Source: Neisseriaceae bacterium
GTDB taxonomy: Bacteria > Pseudomonadota > Gammaproteobacteria > Burkholderiales > Neisseriaceae
Assembly (NCBI GenBank): GCA_017989485.1
Contig: JAGNPU010000019.1
Coordinates: 1-12,427 of the forward strand
Reading direction: 5' to 3'
DNA: 12,427 nt
The notes under the pieces were generated by a model, which was not told the DNA's origin, ran no database searches, and was given only the letters and a program-made list of their open reading frames with translations. The translations under genes and the position numbers were made by a program. Below are positions 1-6,343 of the stretch, piece after piece. Every line of letters begins with the position of its first letter. Position 1 is the first letter of the stretch.

Positions 1-531
1 GTATTTGCCGTTGGGCCAGACCCGTACCATGGTGCCGGTGTCTTTGACGGCACACTTGCCAATTTGCACCAAAGGCTCGATCACGTCGCCACCGGAGAAT
101 ACTATGCGCCAAATGCCGCCTTCACGCTTCACCGTGACCTCGAGGCGATGGCTTAAGGCATTGGTGACCGAGACGCCGACGCCGTGTAGGCCGCCTGAAA
201 AAGCATAGGCGCCGCCGTCTTTTTTATTGAACTTGCCGCCGGCGTGAAGCTGGGTAAACACCAGTTCAACCACGCTGATTTGTTCTATAGGGTGCAGGCC
301 AACGGGAATGCCGCGCCCATCGTCGGACACGCTGAGCGAACCGTCTTCATGGATGACCACTTCGACATTCTTGGCGTACCCGCCCAAGGCCTCATCGGCC
401 GCGTTGTCGATGACTTCTTGGCAAATATGGGTTGGGCTGTCGGTACGGGTGTACATGCCCGGACGTTCTTTCACGGGTTCCAGGCCTTTTAAGATCTGGA
501 CGCTGCTTTCGTTGTACTGTTTGTCGGTCAT
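1..531 (-). CDS. parE: DNA topoisomerase IV subunit B (ParE), N-terminal part
   Basis: This is the ATPase subunit of topoisomerase IV, the type IIA enzyme that unlinks replicated chromosomes together with ParC. The visible 177 codons begin at ATG 531 (MTDKQYNESS) and the reading frame is open to the left window edge, so the C-terminal two thirds or more is missing. The GHKL ATP-binding fold is plain: EVIDNAADEA at residues 39-48 (catalytic Glu and Mg-binding Asn), DDGRGIP at 70-76 and GGLHGVGVSVTNAL at 113-126, followed by the start of the transducer region. The choice of ParE over GyrB rests on YAFSGGLHGVG and the short N-terminus, which are ParE-like. It lies 45 bp downstream of rppH in the same direction and may be co-transcribed with it. 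The identification as a type IIA B subunit is near certain; ParE against GyrB is very likely. Confidence 0.93.
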   Translation of the reverse strand, partial: MTDKQYNESSVQILKGLEPVKERPGMYTRTDSPTHICQEVIDNAADEALGGYAKNVEVVIHEDGSLSVSDDGRGIPVGLHPIEQISVVELVFTQLHAGGKFNKKDGGAYAFSGGLHGVGVSVTNALSHRLEVTVKREGGIWRIVFSGGDVIEPLVQIGKCAVKDTGTMVRVWPNGKY

Positions 532-576
532 AGTGGTTGCGCTTTTCCCAAAGGGGGCAGGGCAGAGGCCCTGACG

Positions 577-1104
577 TTAAGGTTGTGAAGAGGGGTCTTG
601 GCAACGGCTGGTGTAATCGGTTAAGGATTCCATGTGGCGTAAAAAACGCGACAGCTCCAATAGGGCGCCTTCGTAAACATCTCGTTTAAAATCGATGACT
701 TCTTCTATTGGGGCCCAATAGTCGTGCCAGCGCCAGGCATCAAACTCGGGATGCGTGCTGGCGCGTAGGGACACGTCAGATTCTTTGCCGACCAGGCGCA
801 GCAAATACCAGATTTGCTTTTGGCCTTTGTAAGAGCCGCGCCATTCGCGTCTGACCCAGTGTCTGGGGACGTCGTAGCGCAGCCAGTCGCGGGTACGGCC
901 TAAAATCTTGACGTGTTGCGGCAATAGGCCGACTTCTTCCAACAGTTCACGGTACATGGCTGATTCAGGGCTTTCGCCCGGCTTAATGCCGCCTTGTGGA
1001 AACTGCCAGGAGTGTTCGCGGATGCGTTTGCCCCAAAAAACTTCATTGCGTTGGTTGGTTAAGATGATGCCAACGTTGGGGCGATAGCCGTCTCTATCTA
1101 ACAT
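577..1104 (-). CDS. rppH: RNA pyrophosphohydrolase RppH (Nudix hydrolase)
   Basis: RppH removes pyrophosphate from the 5' triphosphate end of RNA and so triggers RNase E-dependent mRNA decay in the cytoplasm. The protein from ATG 1104 is 175 residues, almost the length of E. coli RppH (176), and starts [17 protein letters not shown], the usual family N-terminus. The Nudix box runs from G39 to about residue 60 ([17 protein letters not shown] followed by LEEVG), with metal-binding E53, E56 and E57. The conserved WQFPQGG lies just before it, and [15 protein letters not shown] and a [12 protein letters not shown] segment follow. The frame is open further upstream to ATG 1206, which would add 34 residues and has a good AAGGA site, but family length and a predicted transcription start near 1203 favour 1104. 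The neighbour parE lies downstream on the same strand. Confidence 0.94.
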   Translation of the reverse strand: MLDRDGYRPNVGIILTNQRNEVFWGKRIREHSWQFPQGGIKPGESPESAMYRELLEEVGLLPQHVKILGRTRDWLRYDVPRHWVRREWRGSYKGQKQIWYLLRLVGKESDVSLRASTHPEFDAWRWHDYWAPIEEVIDFKRDVYEGALLELSRFLRHMESLTDYTSRCQDPSSQP

Positions 1105-1209
1105 AATAACTCGCCCAAAAATAAGGTTAATTTTCCCATAAAATAGGCATTTGCGCCACAGTTGGCGGGCCGCATTGCTAAGATCAGGCGGACTTGCTTT
1201 TGGCATGGC

Positions 1210-1239
1210 ACTTTAATCCTTGCCCATGCGGCTTGTCAA
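1210..1239 (-). promoter_or_regulatory. Predicted sigma70-type promoter for rppH
   Basis: On the minus strand TTGACA (1239-1234, a perfect -35) is followed after 18 bp by TAAAGT (1215-1210, 4 of 6 matches to TATAAT). Transcription would start near 1203, giving a leader of about 100 nt to ATG 1104. The -10 is mediocre, so this is a prediction only. The -35 shares bases with the plus-strand -35 of the first potF gene. Confidence 0.4.
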
Positions 1240-1261
1240 TCTAGGAAAATCCACGTCTAAT
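1233..1261 (+). promoter_or_regulatory. Predicted sigma70 promoter of potF copy 1
   Basis: TTGTCA (1233-1238) and TCTAAT (1256-1261) are separated by exactly 17 bp; each hexamer matches the sigma70 consensus at 5 of 6 positions. The expected start is near 1268, giving a leader of about 70 nt before ATG 1340. The same -35 hexamer and spacing occur upstream of the second potF copy. Confidence 0.6.
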
Positions 1262-1265
1262 GGGC

Positions 1266-1280
1266 CTGATCAAAAATCAG
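1266..1280. promoter_or_regulatory. Palindrome CTGAT-N5-ATCAG at the predicted potF1 start
   Basis: The arms CTGAT and ATCAG flank CAAAA. The site overlaps the predicted transcription start of the first potF gene. A near-identical palindrome lies with its centre 40 bp downstream (1306-1320). A paired operator for a dimeric regulator is one reading; the protein that would bind is unknown. Confidence 0.35.
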
Positions 1281-1305
1281 GGTGTGGCACTACTTTTAAC
1301 ATAAG

Positions 1306-1320
1306 TTGATGAGTAATCAA
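1306..1320. promoter_or_regulatory. Palindrome TTGAT-N5-ATCAA in the potF1 leader
   Basis: The arms TTGAT and ATCAA flank GAGTA. It has the same core (TGAT-N5-ATCA) as the palindrome at 1266-1280, and the centres are 40 bp apart, close to four helical turns. It resembles an FNR/ANR box (TTGAT-N4-ATCAA) but has one extra central base. Its core also fits the loose T-N11-A pattern of LysR-type sites. Confidence 0.35.
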
Positions 1321-1339
1321 CCAAAAATGGGATTTCAAC

Positions 1340-2458
1340 ATGAAATATGCAGGTTTATGCGTCTTGCTCGCCACAGTGTGGTTGAGTGCGTGCGGCCAGA
1401 ACAGCAATGACGGCGCGGCCACGGCAAAACCGACACAAGTCTTGAATATCTACAATTGGTCAGACTTTATCGACCCACAAACGGTAAATGAATTTGCCCA
1501 AGCGCACAATATAAAAGTGCGTTACGACGTTTACGACAGCAATGAGCTATTAGAAGCCAAGTGGTTGACCGGGCAATCTGGCTATGACTTGGTCGGGCCT
1601 TCGGATAATTTTGTGCCGCGTCAAATCAAGGCGGGGGCTTACCAAAAGCTGGACAAGACCCTGTTGCCGAATCATGACTTGATTAACCCCATGCTGTTAG
1701 ACAAACTGGCCGCCGTGGACCCAGGCAACGAGTATGTGGTGCCCAATTACTGGGGCATTAACACCTTGGCGATTAACGTGGACAAGGTGAAGGACGCCTT
1801 GAATGGGCCATTGCCGGATAACCCATGGGACTTGGTGTTCTCGCCGGCCTACACCGAACTGCTGCAGCGCTGTGGCATCAGCTATTTGGATTCGCCTTCG
1901 GAAATGTTTCCTTTGGCGCTGAACTTTATTGGCGCCAACCCCAATAGCCACGATTTGGCCGACTACGACAAAGCCGCCGCGGCGATGATGGCCGTGCGCC
2001 ACAACGTGAAGCGCTTTGTGTCGGGCGGCTATATTGACGACATGGCCAGGGGCAATGTGTGCGTGGCCATTGGTTTTGGCGGCGACTTAAACATTGCCAA
2101 GCGCCGCGCCCTAGAGGCAAACAACGGGGTCAACATCGAGGTGTTGGTGCCGAAAACCGGTTTTGGGGTGTGGATAGACACCTTTGCCATCCCGCGTGAC
2201 GCCAAAAACGTGGCCGAGGCCCACGCCTTCATCAATGCCATGTTGGCGCCTAAGGCGGCGGCGCAAAACGGGAATTTTGTGACCTACGCGCCGGCCAGCC
2301 TGCCGGCTCGTGCCCTGATGCAGCCCGAGTATGCGCAAGACGAGTCTATTTTTCCCAGCGATCAGGCCCTGGCCAAAGGCTTTGTGATTTTGCCGATGCA
2401 GCCGGAAACCGCTAAGTATTCGGTGCGCCTGTGGCAGCGCGTTAAAAGCGGTAAATAA
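1340..2458 (+). CDS. potF: PotF-type polyamine-binding lipoprotein, copy 1
   Basis: This is a predicted substrate-binding protein for a putrescine/spermidine ABC importer, anchored by lipid to the outer face of the inner membrane. It has 372 residues, close to E. coli PotF (370). A lipoprotein signal peptide ends in the lipobox LSAC with Cys18. After a short polar linker the mature fold starts at LNIYNWSDFIDP. Pocket residues known from E. coli PotF align by eye: the NWSD aromatic/acidic cluster, Ser in GPSDNF, Glu in DSPSEMF, Asp in GFGGD, and Asp in VWIDTF are kept, while PotF Trp244 is replaced by Phe and Phe276 by Trp. It is the most diverged of the three local copies. The leader carries a weak GGGA ribosome site. 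No transporter permease or ATPase gene is adjacent. The family is certain; the exact ligand is not. Confidence 0.9.
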   Translation: MKYAGLCVLLATVWLSACGQNSNDGAATAKPTQVLNIYNWSDFIDPQTVNEFAQAHNIKVRYDVYDSNELLEAKWLTGQSGYDLVGPSDNFVPRQIKAGAYQKLDKTLLPNHDLINPMLLDKLAAVDPGNEYVVPNYWGINTLAINVDKVKDALNGPLPDNPWDLVFSPAYTELLQRCGISYLDSPSEMFPLALNFIGANPNSHDLADYDKAAAAMMAVRHNVKRFVSGGYIDDMARGNVCVAIGFGGDLNIAKRRALEANNGVNIEVLVPKTGFGVWIDTFAIPRDAKNVAEAHAFINAMLAPKAAAQNGNFVTYAPASLPARALMQPEYAQDESIFPSDQALAKGFVILPMQPETAKYSVRLWQRVKSGK

Positions 2459-2563
2459 TGGCCCATGCAGCGGTATGCTTAGGGGATGGCGTGTAAACTG
2501 TTGCCTTTAAGTTGGTAAAAAAACATGCTAAGGTGCAAATGGGGTAAAAACATTTAATAATGC

Positions 2564-2592
2564 TTGTCATCAAGATGAAATAAACGTTTAAT
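2564..2592 (+). promoter_or_regulatory. Predicted sigma70 promoter of potF copy 2
   Basis: TTGTCA (2564-2569) and TTTAAT (2587-2592) are separated by 17 bp, each 5 of 6 to consensus. The start would be near 2599, leaving a leader of about 80 nt. Inside the spacer lies the perfect 12-bp palindrome TCATC-AA-GATGA (2567-2578), a possible operator. Confidence 0.6.
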
Positions 2593-2662
2593 GACGCCCA
2601 TAGCCTACTGAAGCCGCAGCTTGCTGTTGCTTGTGCGTATTTGTGTCGTATTGAAAAAAACA

Positions 2663-2675
2663 TCCTCAAGGAGGA
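2663..2675 (+). promoter_or_regulatory. Strong ribosome site of potF copy 2 inside a small hairpin
   Basis: The Shine-Dalgarno AAGGAGG (2668-2674) is the strongest in the window and lies 4 nt from ATG 2679. TCCTC (2663-2667) is complementary to GAGGA (2671-2675) with an AAG loop, so a 5-bp hairpin could mask the ribosome site. The stem is short and its effect is uncertain. Confidence 0.4.
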
Positions 2676-2678
2676 ATA

Positions 2679-3833
2679 ATGAAGAAAAAAATTCTGTTTG
2701 CCGTTGTGACATCGTTATTCTTAGCCGCCTGTGGTGGCAATCAAGATAAGGCTGCTGATACAGCCACGGCTCCTGAGGGTGATCAGCCAGCGGCCGTGGC
2801 CAGCAAGGTGTTGAATATTTACAACTGGTCTGACTACGTTGACCCACAAACCGTGACCGATTTTGAGCGTGCCCAAGGCATTAAAATTCGCTACGACTAC
2901 TACGACAGCAACGAAACCTTAGAAGGTAAAGTGCTGACCGGTAAGTCGGGTTATGACCTGGTTGGGCCATCTAATGGTTTTGTCGGTCGTCAAATTCAGG
3001 CCGGCGCGTATCAAAAAATCGACAAAAGCAAAATCCCCAATTACGAGTTGATCAGCCCTGCGCTGTTGGCCAAAATGGCCATGACCGACCCGGGTAATGA
3101 ATACGTGGTGCCGTTCTTCTGGGGCATTAACACGCTGGCGATTAACGTTGATAAGGTTAAAGAAGCGTTAGGCACCGACAAGCTGCCGGACAATGAGTGG
3201 GATTTGGTGTTCAACCCTGAGTACGCCCAAAAATTGAAATCATGTGGCATCAGCCTGTTGGACAGCCCGTTTGAAATGTATCCCGTGGCGATGAACTACG
3301 TCGGCGTTGACCCACAAAGCAGCGCCCAGGAAGACATCGATAAGGCCACCGAAATGTTGCGCGGCGTGCGTCCCTACATCAAGCGCTTTAGTTCGTCAGG
3401 CTACATCGACGACATGGCCCGTGGCGACCTGTGCGTGGCGGTGGGCTACGGCGGCGACTTAAACATTGCCAAGCGTCGTGCAGAAGAAACCAAAAACGGC
3501 GTGAAGCTGGCCGTCTTGGTGCCAAAAACCGGCTTTGGCGTGTGGATTGATTCGTTTGCCATCCCGGTTGATGCGCAAAACATGGACAATGCCTATGCCT
3601 ACATCAACAATGCCTTAGAACCTAAGGTGGCTGCGAAAAACGGTGACTTTGTGACCTACGCTCCGTCAAGCACGCCGGCGAAGGCCTTGATGAGCAAAGA
3701 GTTTTCACAAGACCGTTCGATTTTCCCAAGCGATGAAGACATGGCCAATGGCTTTGTGATGCTGCCGAAAGAGCCCAAAATGGTTCGCTACAGCGTCAAG
3801 CAATGGCAAGGTTTGAAATCTGGCCAGAAGTAA
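2679..3833 (+). CDS. potF: PotF-type polyamine-binding lipoprotein, copy 2
   Basis: This is a 384-residue periplasmic-side lipoprotein of the PotF/SpuD family that would deliver putrescine or a related polyamine to an ABC permease. The signal peptide (MKKKILFAVV start) ends in LAAC with Cys18; a flexible Ala/Asp/Glu-rich linker of about 25 residues follows, and the mature domain begins at VLNIYNWSDYVDP. By eye alignment with E. coli PotF the ligand contacts are retained as NWSD, Ser in GPSNGF, Glu in DSPFEMY, Asp in GYGGD, Asp in VWIDSF and Tyr in VTYAP; Trp244 of PotF is Tyr here and Phe276 is Trp. It is much closer to copy 3 than to copy 1, and a 54-nt stretch at 2991-3044 is identical to copy 3. 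It has its own promoter and a strong terminator, so it is probably monocistronic. Confidence 0.92.
   Translation: MKKKILFAVVTSLFLAACGGNQDKAADTATAPEGDQPAAVASKVLNIYNWSDYVDPQTVTDFERAQGIKIRYDYYDSNETLEGKVLTGKSGYDLVGPSNGFVGRQIQAGAYQKIDKSKIPNYELISPALLAKMAMTDPGNEYVVPFFWGINTLAINVDKVKEALGTDKLPDNEWDLVFNPEYAQKLKSCGISLLDSPFEMYPVAMNYVGVDPQSSAQEDIDKATEMLRGVRPYIKRFSSSGYIDDMARGDLCVAVGYGGDLNIAKRRAEETKNGVKLAVLVPKTGFGVWIDSFAIPVDAQNMDNAYAYINNALEPKVAAKNGDFVTYAPSSTPAKALMSKEFSQDRSIFPSDEDMANGFVMLPKEPKMVRYSVKQWQGLKSGQK
2991..3044 (+). repeat. 54-nt block identical to a block in potF copy 3
   Basis: Every base from 2991 to 3044 matches 5265-5318 in the third potF gene, third codon positions included, whereas flanking codons differ at many synonymous sites. 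It encodes QIQAGAYQKIDKSKIPNY. A short recombination or gene-conversion tract is the simplest reading. Confidence 0.8.
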
Positions 3834-3843
3834 ACCGAGAGGC

Positions 3844-3857
3844 AGGGGCTAACCCCT
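3844..3857 (+). other. Small hairpin between potF2 stop and its terminator
   Basis: AGGGG (3844-3848) and CCCCT (3853-3857) flank the loop CTAA, starting 10 nt after the potF2 stop codon. The left arm belongs to GGCAGGG (3841-3847), which is repeated exactly in the right arm of the terminator (3877-3883), so the two hairpins could in principle exchange partners. Confidence 0.45.
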
Positions 3858-3861
3858 ACCC

Positions 3862-3890
3862 AAAAAACCCTGCCTAGGCAGGGTTTTTTT
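3862..3890. terminator. Intrinsic terminator after potF copy 2
   Basis: CCCTGCCTAGGCAGGG (3868-3883) is a perfect palindrome flanked by six A residues on the left and seven T residues on the right. It would fold as a strong stem followed by a U tract in plus-strand RNA and could also act on minus-strand RNA. It separates potF2 from the methyltransferase gene. Confidence 0.93.
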
Positions 3891-3972
3891 ACGTAAAGGC
3901 TCGACTAAGTGCAGGCTTGCGTTCATGATGCATTCTATGGCGTCGACCAATTGCAGACAGAGGACCCGGTTT

Positions 3973-4734
3973 ATGAAAGACAATACCCAGCGTTTTGGCA
4001 GCAAAGTGACGGATTACATCAAATACCGTCCTGGTTACCCCAATGCCTTAATGGCTTACTTGGCCACCGAAGTGGGCGTGAATGAAGGCTCGGTGGTGGC
4101 CGATATTGGCTCGGGAACGGGGATTTTTACCGCCTTGCTCTTGGCCCAGGTCAAACAGGTTTATGGCATTGAGCCGAATGACGGCATGCGTCAGGCGGCC
4201 GAAACGCTGTTGGTTGGCGCACCCAACTGGCAGTCGATTAAGGGCAGTGCCGAGGCGACAGGCCTGCCATCCGGGTCGGTCGACGTGGTGACCATGGCGC
4301 AGGCCTATCACTGGGTGAACCGGGACTTGGGCATTCCCGAATTTCAACGCATCCTCAAGCCCGAGGGCAAGGTGGTGTTGGTGTGGAATAATCGGCTCAT
4401 GGACACGCCGTTTTTACGCGCCTATGAGCAATTGTTACAGGATTACAGCATCGACTATGCCGAAGTCAATCATCAGCGCCTCAGCCAGGCAGACCTGCAG
4501 GCCTGTTTTGAAGGGCCGTTTACCAAGCGCGTGTTCACCAACCAGCAGCTGTTTGATTACGCGGGCTTAAAAGGGCGTGCCATGTCCAGCTCTTATGTGC
4601 CCAATGCCGACAGTGTCGCTTTTGCGGCGTTTGAAGCCGCCCTGCAGCTGGCGTTTACCACCCATCAGCGCGGCGGTAAGGTGGCCTTTAATTACGATGC
4701 CGAAGTGTATTGGGGGCAGGTAAAGCGTACCTAA
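3973..4734 (+). CDS. Class I SAM-dependent methyltransferase (methyltransferase type 11-like)
   Basis: This is a 253-residue cytosolic methyltransferase of unknown substrate. Motif I, VADIGSGTG at residues 42-50, is the SAM-binding glycine loop, and E67 in YGIEPND is the acidic residue that usually binds the ribose. The segment GSAEATGLPSGSVDVVTMAQAYHW (written in two parts: GSAEATGLP at 91-99 and SVDVV at 102-106) plus the YHW at 112-114 is typical of the small-molecule methyltransferase family that includes trans-aconitate methyltransferase-like proteins. The C-terminal half has no motif I recognise. The start at 3973 is chosen because AGAGGA (3959-3964) sits 8 nt before it; an in-frame ATG at 3925 lacks such a site. 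It lies between two potF genes, but nothing shows a link to polyamines. No clear terminator follows. Confidence 0.85.
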   Translation: MKDNTQRFGSKVTDYIKYRPGYPNALMAYLATEVGVNEGSVVADIGSGTGIFTALLLAQVKQVYGIEPNDGMRQAAETLLVGAPNWQSIKGSAEATGLPSGSVDVVTMAQAYHWVNRDLGIPEFQRILKPEGKVVLVWNNRLMDTPFLRAYEQLLQDYSIDYAEVNHQRLSQADLQACFEGPFTKRVFTNQQLFDYAGLKGRAMSSSYVPNADSVAFAAFEAALQLAFTTHQRGGKVAFNYDAEVYWGQVKRT

Positions 4735-4802
4735 GTCACGGTTAATGCGTCTGTTTTTTTCCACACTTGTTTGGGGTGGGCTGGTTTCATGGTCAAAATA
4801 GG

Positions 4803-4830
4803 TTGATGGGTCAATAAAGCGTGCTAGAGT
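4803..4830 (+). promoter_or_regulatory. Possible extended -10 promoter of potF copy 3
   Basis: TTGATG (4803-4808, 4 of 6) and TAGAGT (4825-4830, 4 of 6) are 16 bp apart, and the -10 is preceded by TGC, an extended -10 element. The start would be near 4837. TTGA-N4-TCAA (4803-4814) forms a small dyad over the -35. The match is weaker than for the other two potF promoters. Confidence 0.35.
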
Positions 4831-4845
4831 AAAGCGGTTGTTGTG

Positions 4846-4903
4846 TTGGGCTGTATGCGTTCACGTCAGAGGAACCGCCAGCCCGAGCCCGTGGATGAAG
4901 GGC
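4846..4903 (+). other. Structured leader upstream of potF copy 3
   Basis: TTGGGCTG (4846-4853) pairs with CAGCCCGA (4879-4886) over 8 positions including one G-U, with a 25-nt loop. GCCC (4887-4890) can pair with GGGC (4900-4903) immediately afterwards. The fold ends about 25 nt before the ribosome site. I recognise no known riboswitch consensus in it. Confidence 0.35.
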
Positions 4904-4943
4904 GCCAACCATTTAGATGAGACACTATCGAGGAGAGACGCAT

Positions 4944-6104
4944 ATGAGGCATCAACGGATGATGGCGGCAGCCATTATGGCCCTGTTTTTGGCCGCTTGT
5001 GGCGGCGATAAGAGTGCGGCAGAAGTGGCCAGCGACGCCAATGCCAAAGTGGAAGACGCGATTAAGGCAGGCGGCGGCGGCTATTTAAACATCTACAACT
5101 GGTCCGACTACGTCGACCCGCAAACCGTGGCCGATTTTGGCAAGGCCCAGAACATCACCATCCGTTATGACTATTACGACAGCAACGAAGCCTTAGAGGG
5201 CAAAGTGCTGACGGGCAAGTCTGGCTACGACATCGTGGCACCGACCATCGGCTTTGTGGGCCGCCAAATTCAGGCCGGCGCGTATCAAAAAATCGACAAA
5301 AGCAAAATCCCCAATTACAACCTCATCAGCCCCTTATTGCTGGAAAAAATGGCCGTGGCCGACCCAGGCAACCAATACGCGGTGCCGTTTTTTTGGGGCA
5401 TGAACACCGTGGGCATTAACGTCGACAAGGTCAAGGCGGCCTTAGGCACCGATAAGCTGCCAGACAATGAGTGGGAGCTGGTGTTTAATCCGGAATACGC
5501 CAAGAAGCTGCAAAGCTGTGGCATCAGTATTTTGGACAGCCAGTATGAAGTCTTGCCCATTGCCTTGAACTATCTGGGTAAAAATCCGCAAAGCAACAGC
5601 AAAGAAGACCTGAGCGCTGCCGTCGAGATGATGAAGCAGGTTCGCCCCTACATTAAGCGCTTCAGCTCTTCAGGCTATATTGACGACATGGCCCGTGGTG
5701 ATTTGTGTGTGACCTTAGGCTATGGGGGCGACATCCACATTGCCAAACGGCGTGCGCAAGAGGCCAAGAATGGGGTTCAGCTGAAGGTGTTTGCCCCGAC
5801 GTCCGGCGTGGGGTTGTGGGTGGATTCCTTTATGCTGCCGGTGGATGCGAAAAACCTAGACAGCGCCTATGCCTACATTAACAACGCCTTGGATCCGAAG
5901 GTTGCGGCCAAAAATGGTGATTTCGTCAGCTATGCGCCTTCTAGCCTGCCGGCCAAAGCCTTGATGAACCCCGATTTTGTCAACGAACCGTCGATTTTCC
6001 CCACCGATGCCGTCCTCAAAAACAGCTTTATGCTGTTGCAAAAAGACCCAGAAACGGTGAAGTACAGCGTGCGCCTGTGGCAGCAGCTGAAGTCGGGTAA
6101 ATAA
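4944..6104 (+). CDS. potF: PotF-type polyamine-binding lipoprotein, copy 3
   Basis: This is the third PotF/SpuD-family binding lipoprotein, 386 residues. ATG 4944 is preferred over the in-frame ATG 4917 because GAGGAGAG lies at the right distance before it and because it gives a normal signal peptide (MRHQRMMAAA start, lipobox LAAC, Cys19). The mature fold begins after a long linker with YLNIYNWSDYVDP. Pocket positions compared by eye with E. coli PotF show NWSD, Glu in DSQYEVL, Asp in GYGGD, Asp in LWVDSF and Tyr in VSYAP retained, but PotF Ser85 is Thr (APTIGF) and the loop around it differs from copies 1 and 2. This suggests a changed ligand preference. The closest relative in the window is copy 2. 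It has a structured leader and a strong terminator, so it probably forms its own unit or is reached by readthrough from the methyltransferase gene. Confidence 0.92.
   Translation: MRHQRMMAAAIMALFLAACGGDKSAAEVASDANAKVEDAIKAGGGGYLNIYNWSDYVDPQTVADFGKAQNITIRYDYYDSNEALEGKVLTGKSGYDIVAPTIGFVGRQIQAGAYQKIDKSKIPNYNLISPLLLEKMAVADPGNQYAVPFFWGMNTVGINVDKVKAALGTDKLPDNEWELVFNPEYAKKLQSCGISILDSQYEVLPIALNYLGKNPQSNSKEDLSAAVEMMKQVRPYIKRFSSSGYIDDMARGDLCVTLGYGGDIHIAKRRAQEAKNGVQLKVFAPTSGVGLWVDSFMLPVDAKNLDSAYAYINNALDPKVAAKNGDFVSYAPSSLPAKALMNPDFVNEPSIFPTDAVLKNSFMLLQKDPETVKYSVRLWQQLKSGK
5265..5318 (+). repeat. 54-nt block identical to a block in potF copy 2
   Basis: This is the partner of 2991-3044, with no mismatch over 54 nt. 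Codons immediately on either side already differ (GGTCGT against GGCCGC on the left, GAG against AAC on the right). Confidence 0.8.
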
Positions 6105-6108
6105 CCGT

Positions 6109-6136
6109 AAAAGCCACCTTCGGGTGGCTTTTTTTT
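6109..6136 (+). terminator. Intrinsic terminator after potF copy 3
   Basis: AAAAGCCACC (6109-6118) pairs perfectly with GGTGGCTTTT (6123-6132) around a TTCG loop closed by C-G, a very stable tetraloop. An eight-T run (6129-6136) follows. It starts 5 nt after the potF3 stop codon. Confidence 0.95.
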
Positions 6137-6343
6137 GCTGGCCAATCCGGGGTTTTGCCGCAGGTTGAATCCATATAGGGCACCCGCATCATCTTATCCA
6201 CAGCCCTACGGTGGTGGTGACGGGGGTGGCTGTCGGCTGCTTGCCGGTGGACAAGCGCCAGATGGTGACGGCGCTTGGGGTGTGCTGAGTGATTTCAAAC
6301 GGGCCAGACTCGGTCACCAAACCAAACAAACCATGGTCAGTTT

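Noticed and set aside
244..492. Plus-strand open frames over parE (244-492 and 308-574)
   Set aside because: They are antisense shadows of the clearly conserved ParE ATPase domain.
1306..1320. FNR/ANR box (TTGAT-N4-ATCAA) upstream of potF1
   Set aside because: The central spacer is five bases, not four, which breaks the required half-site spacing; it is kept only as an unnamed palindrome.
4846..4903. Known riboswitch (guanidine, TPP, SAM or glycine class) before potF3
   Set aside because: I could not match any of the conserved cores I remember for these classes, so only a generic structured leader is reported.
6194..6202. DnaA box TTATCCACA, possible origin signal
   Set aside because: It is a single match with no cluster of boxes, no AT-rich unwinding region and no replication genes next to it, so chance is likely.
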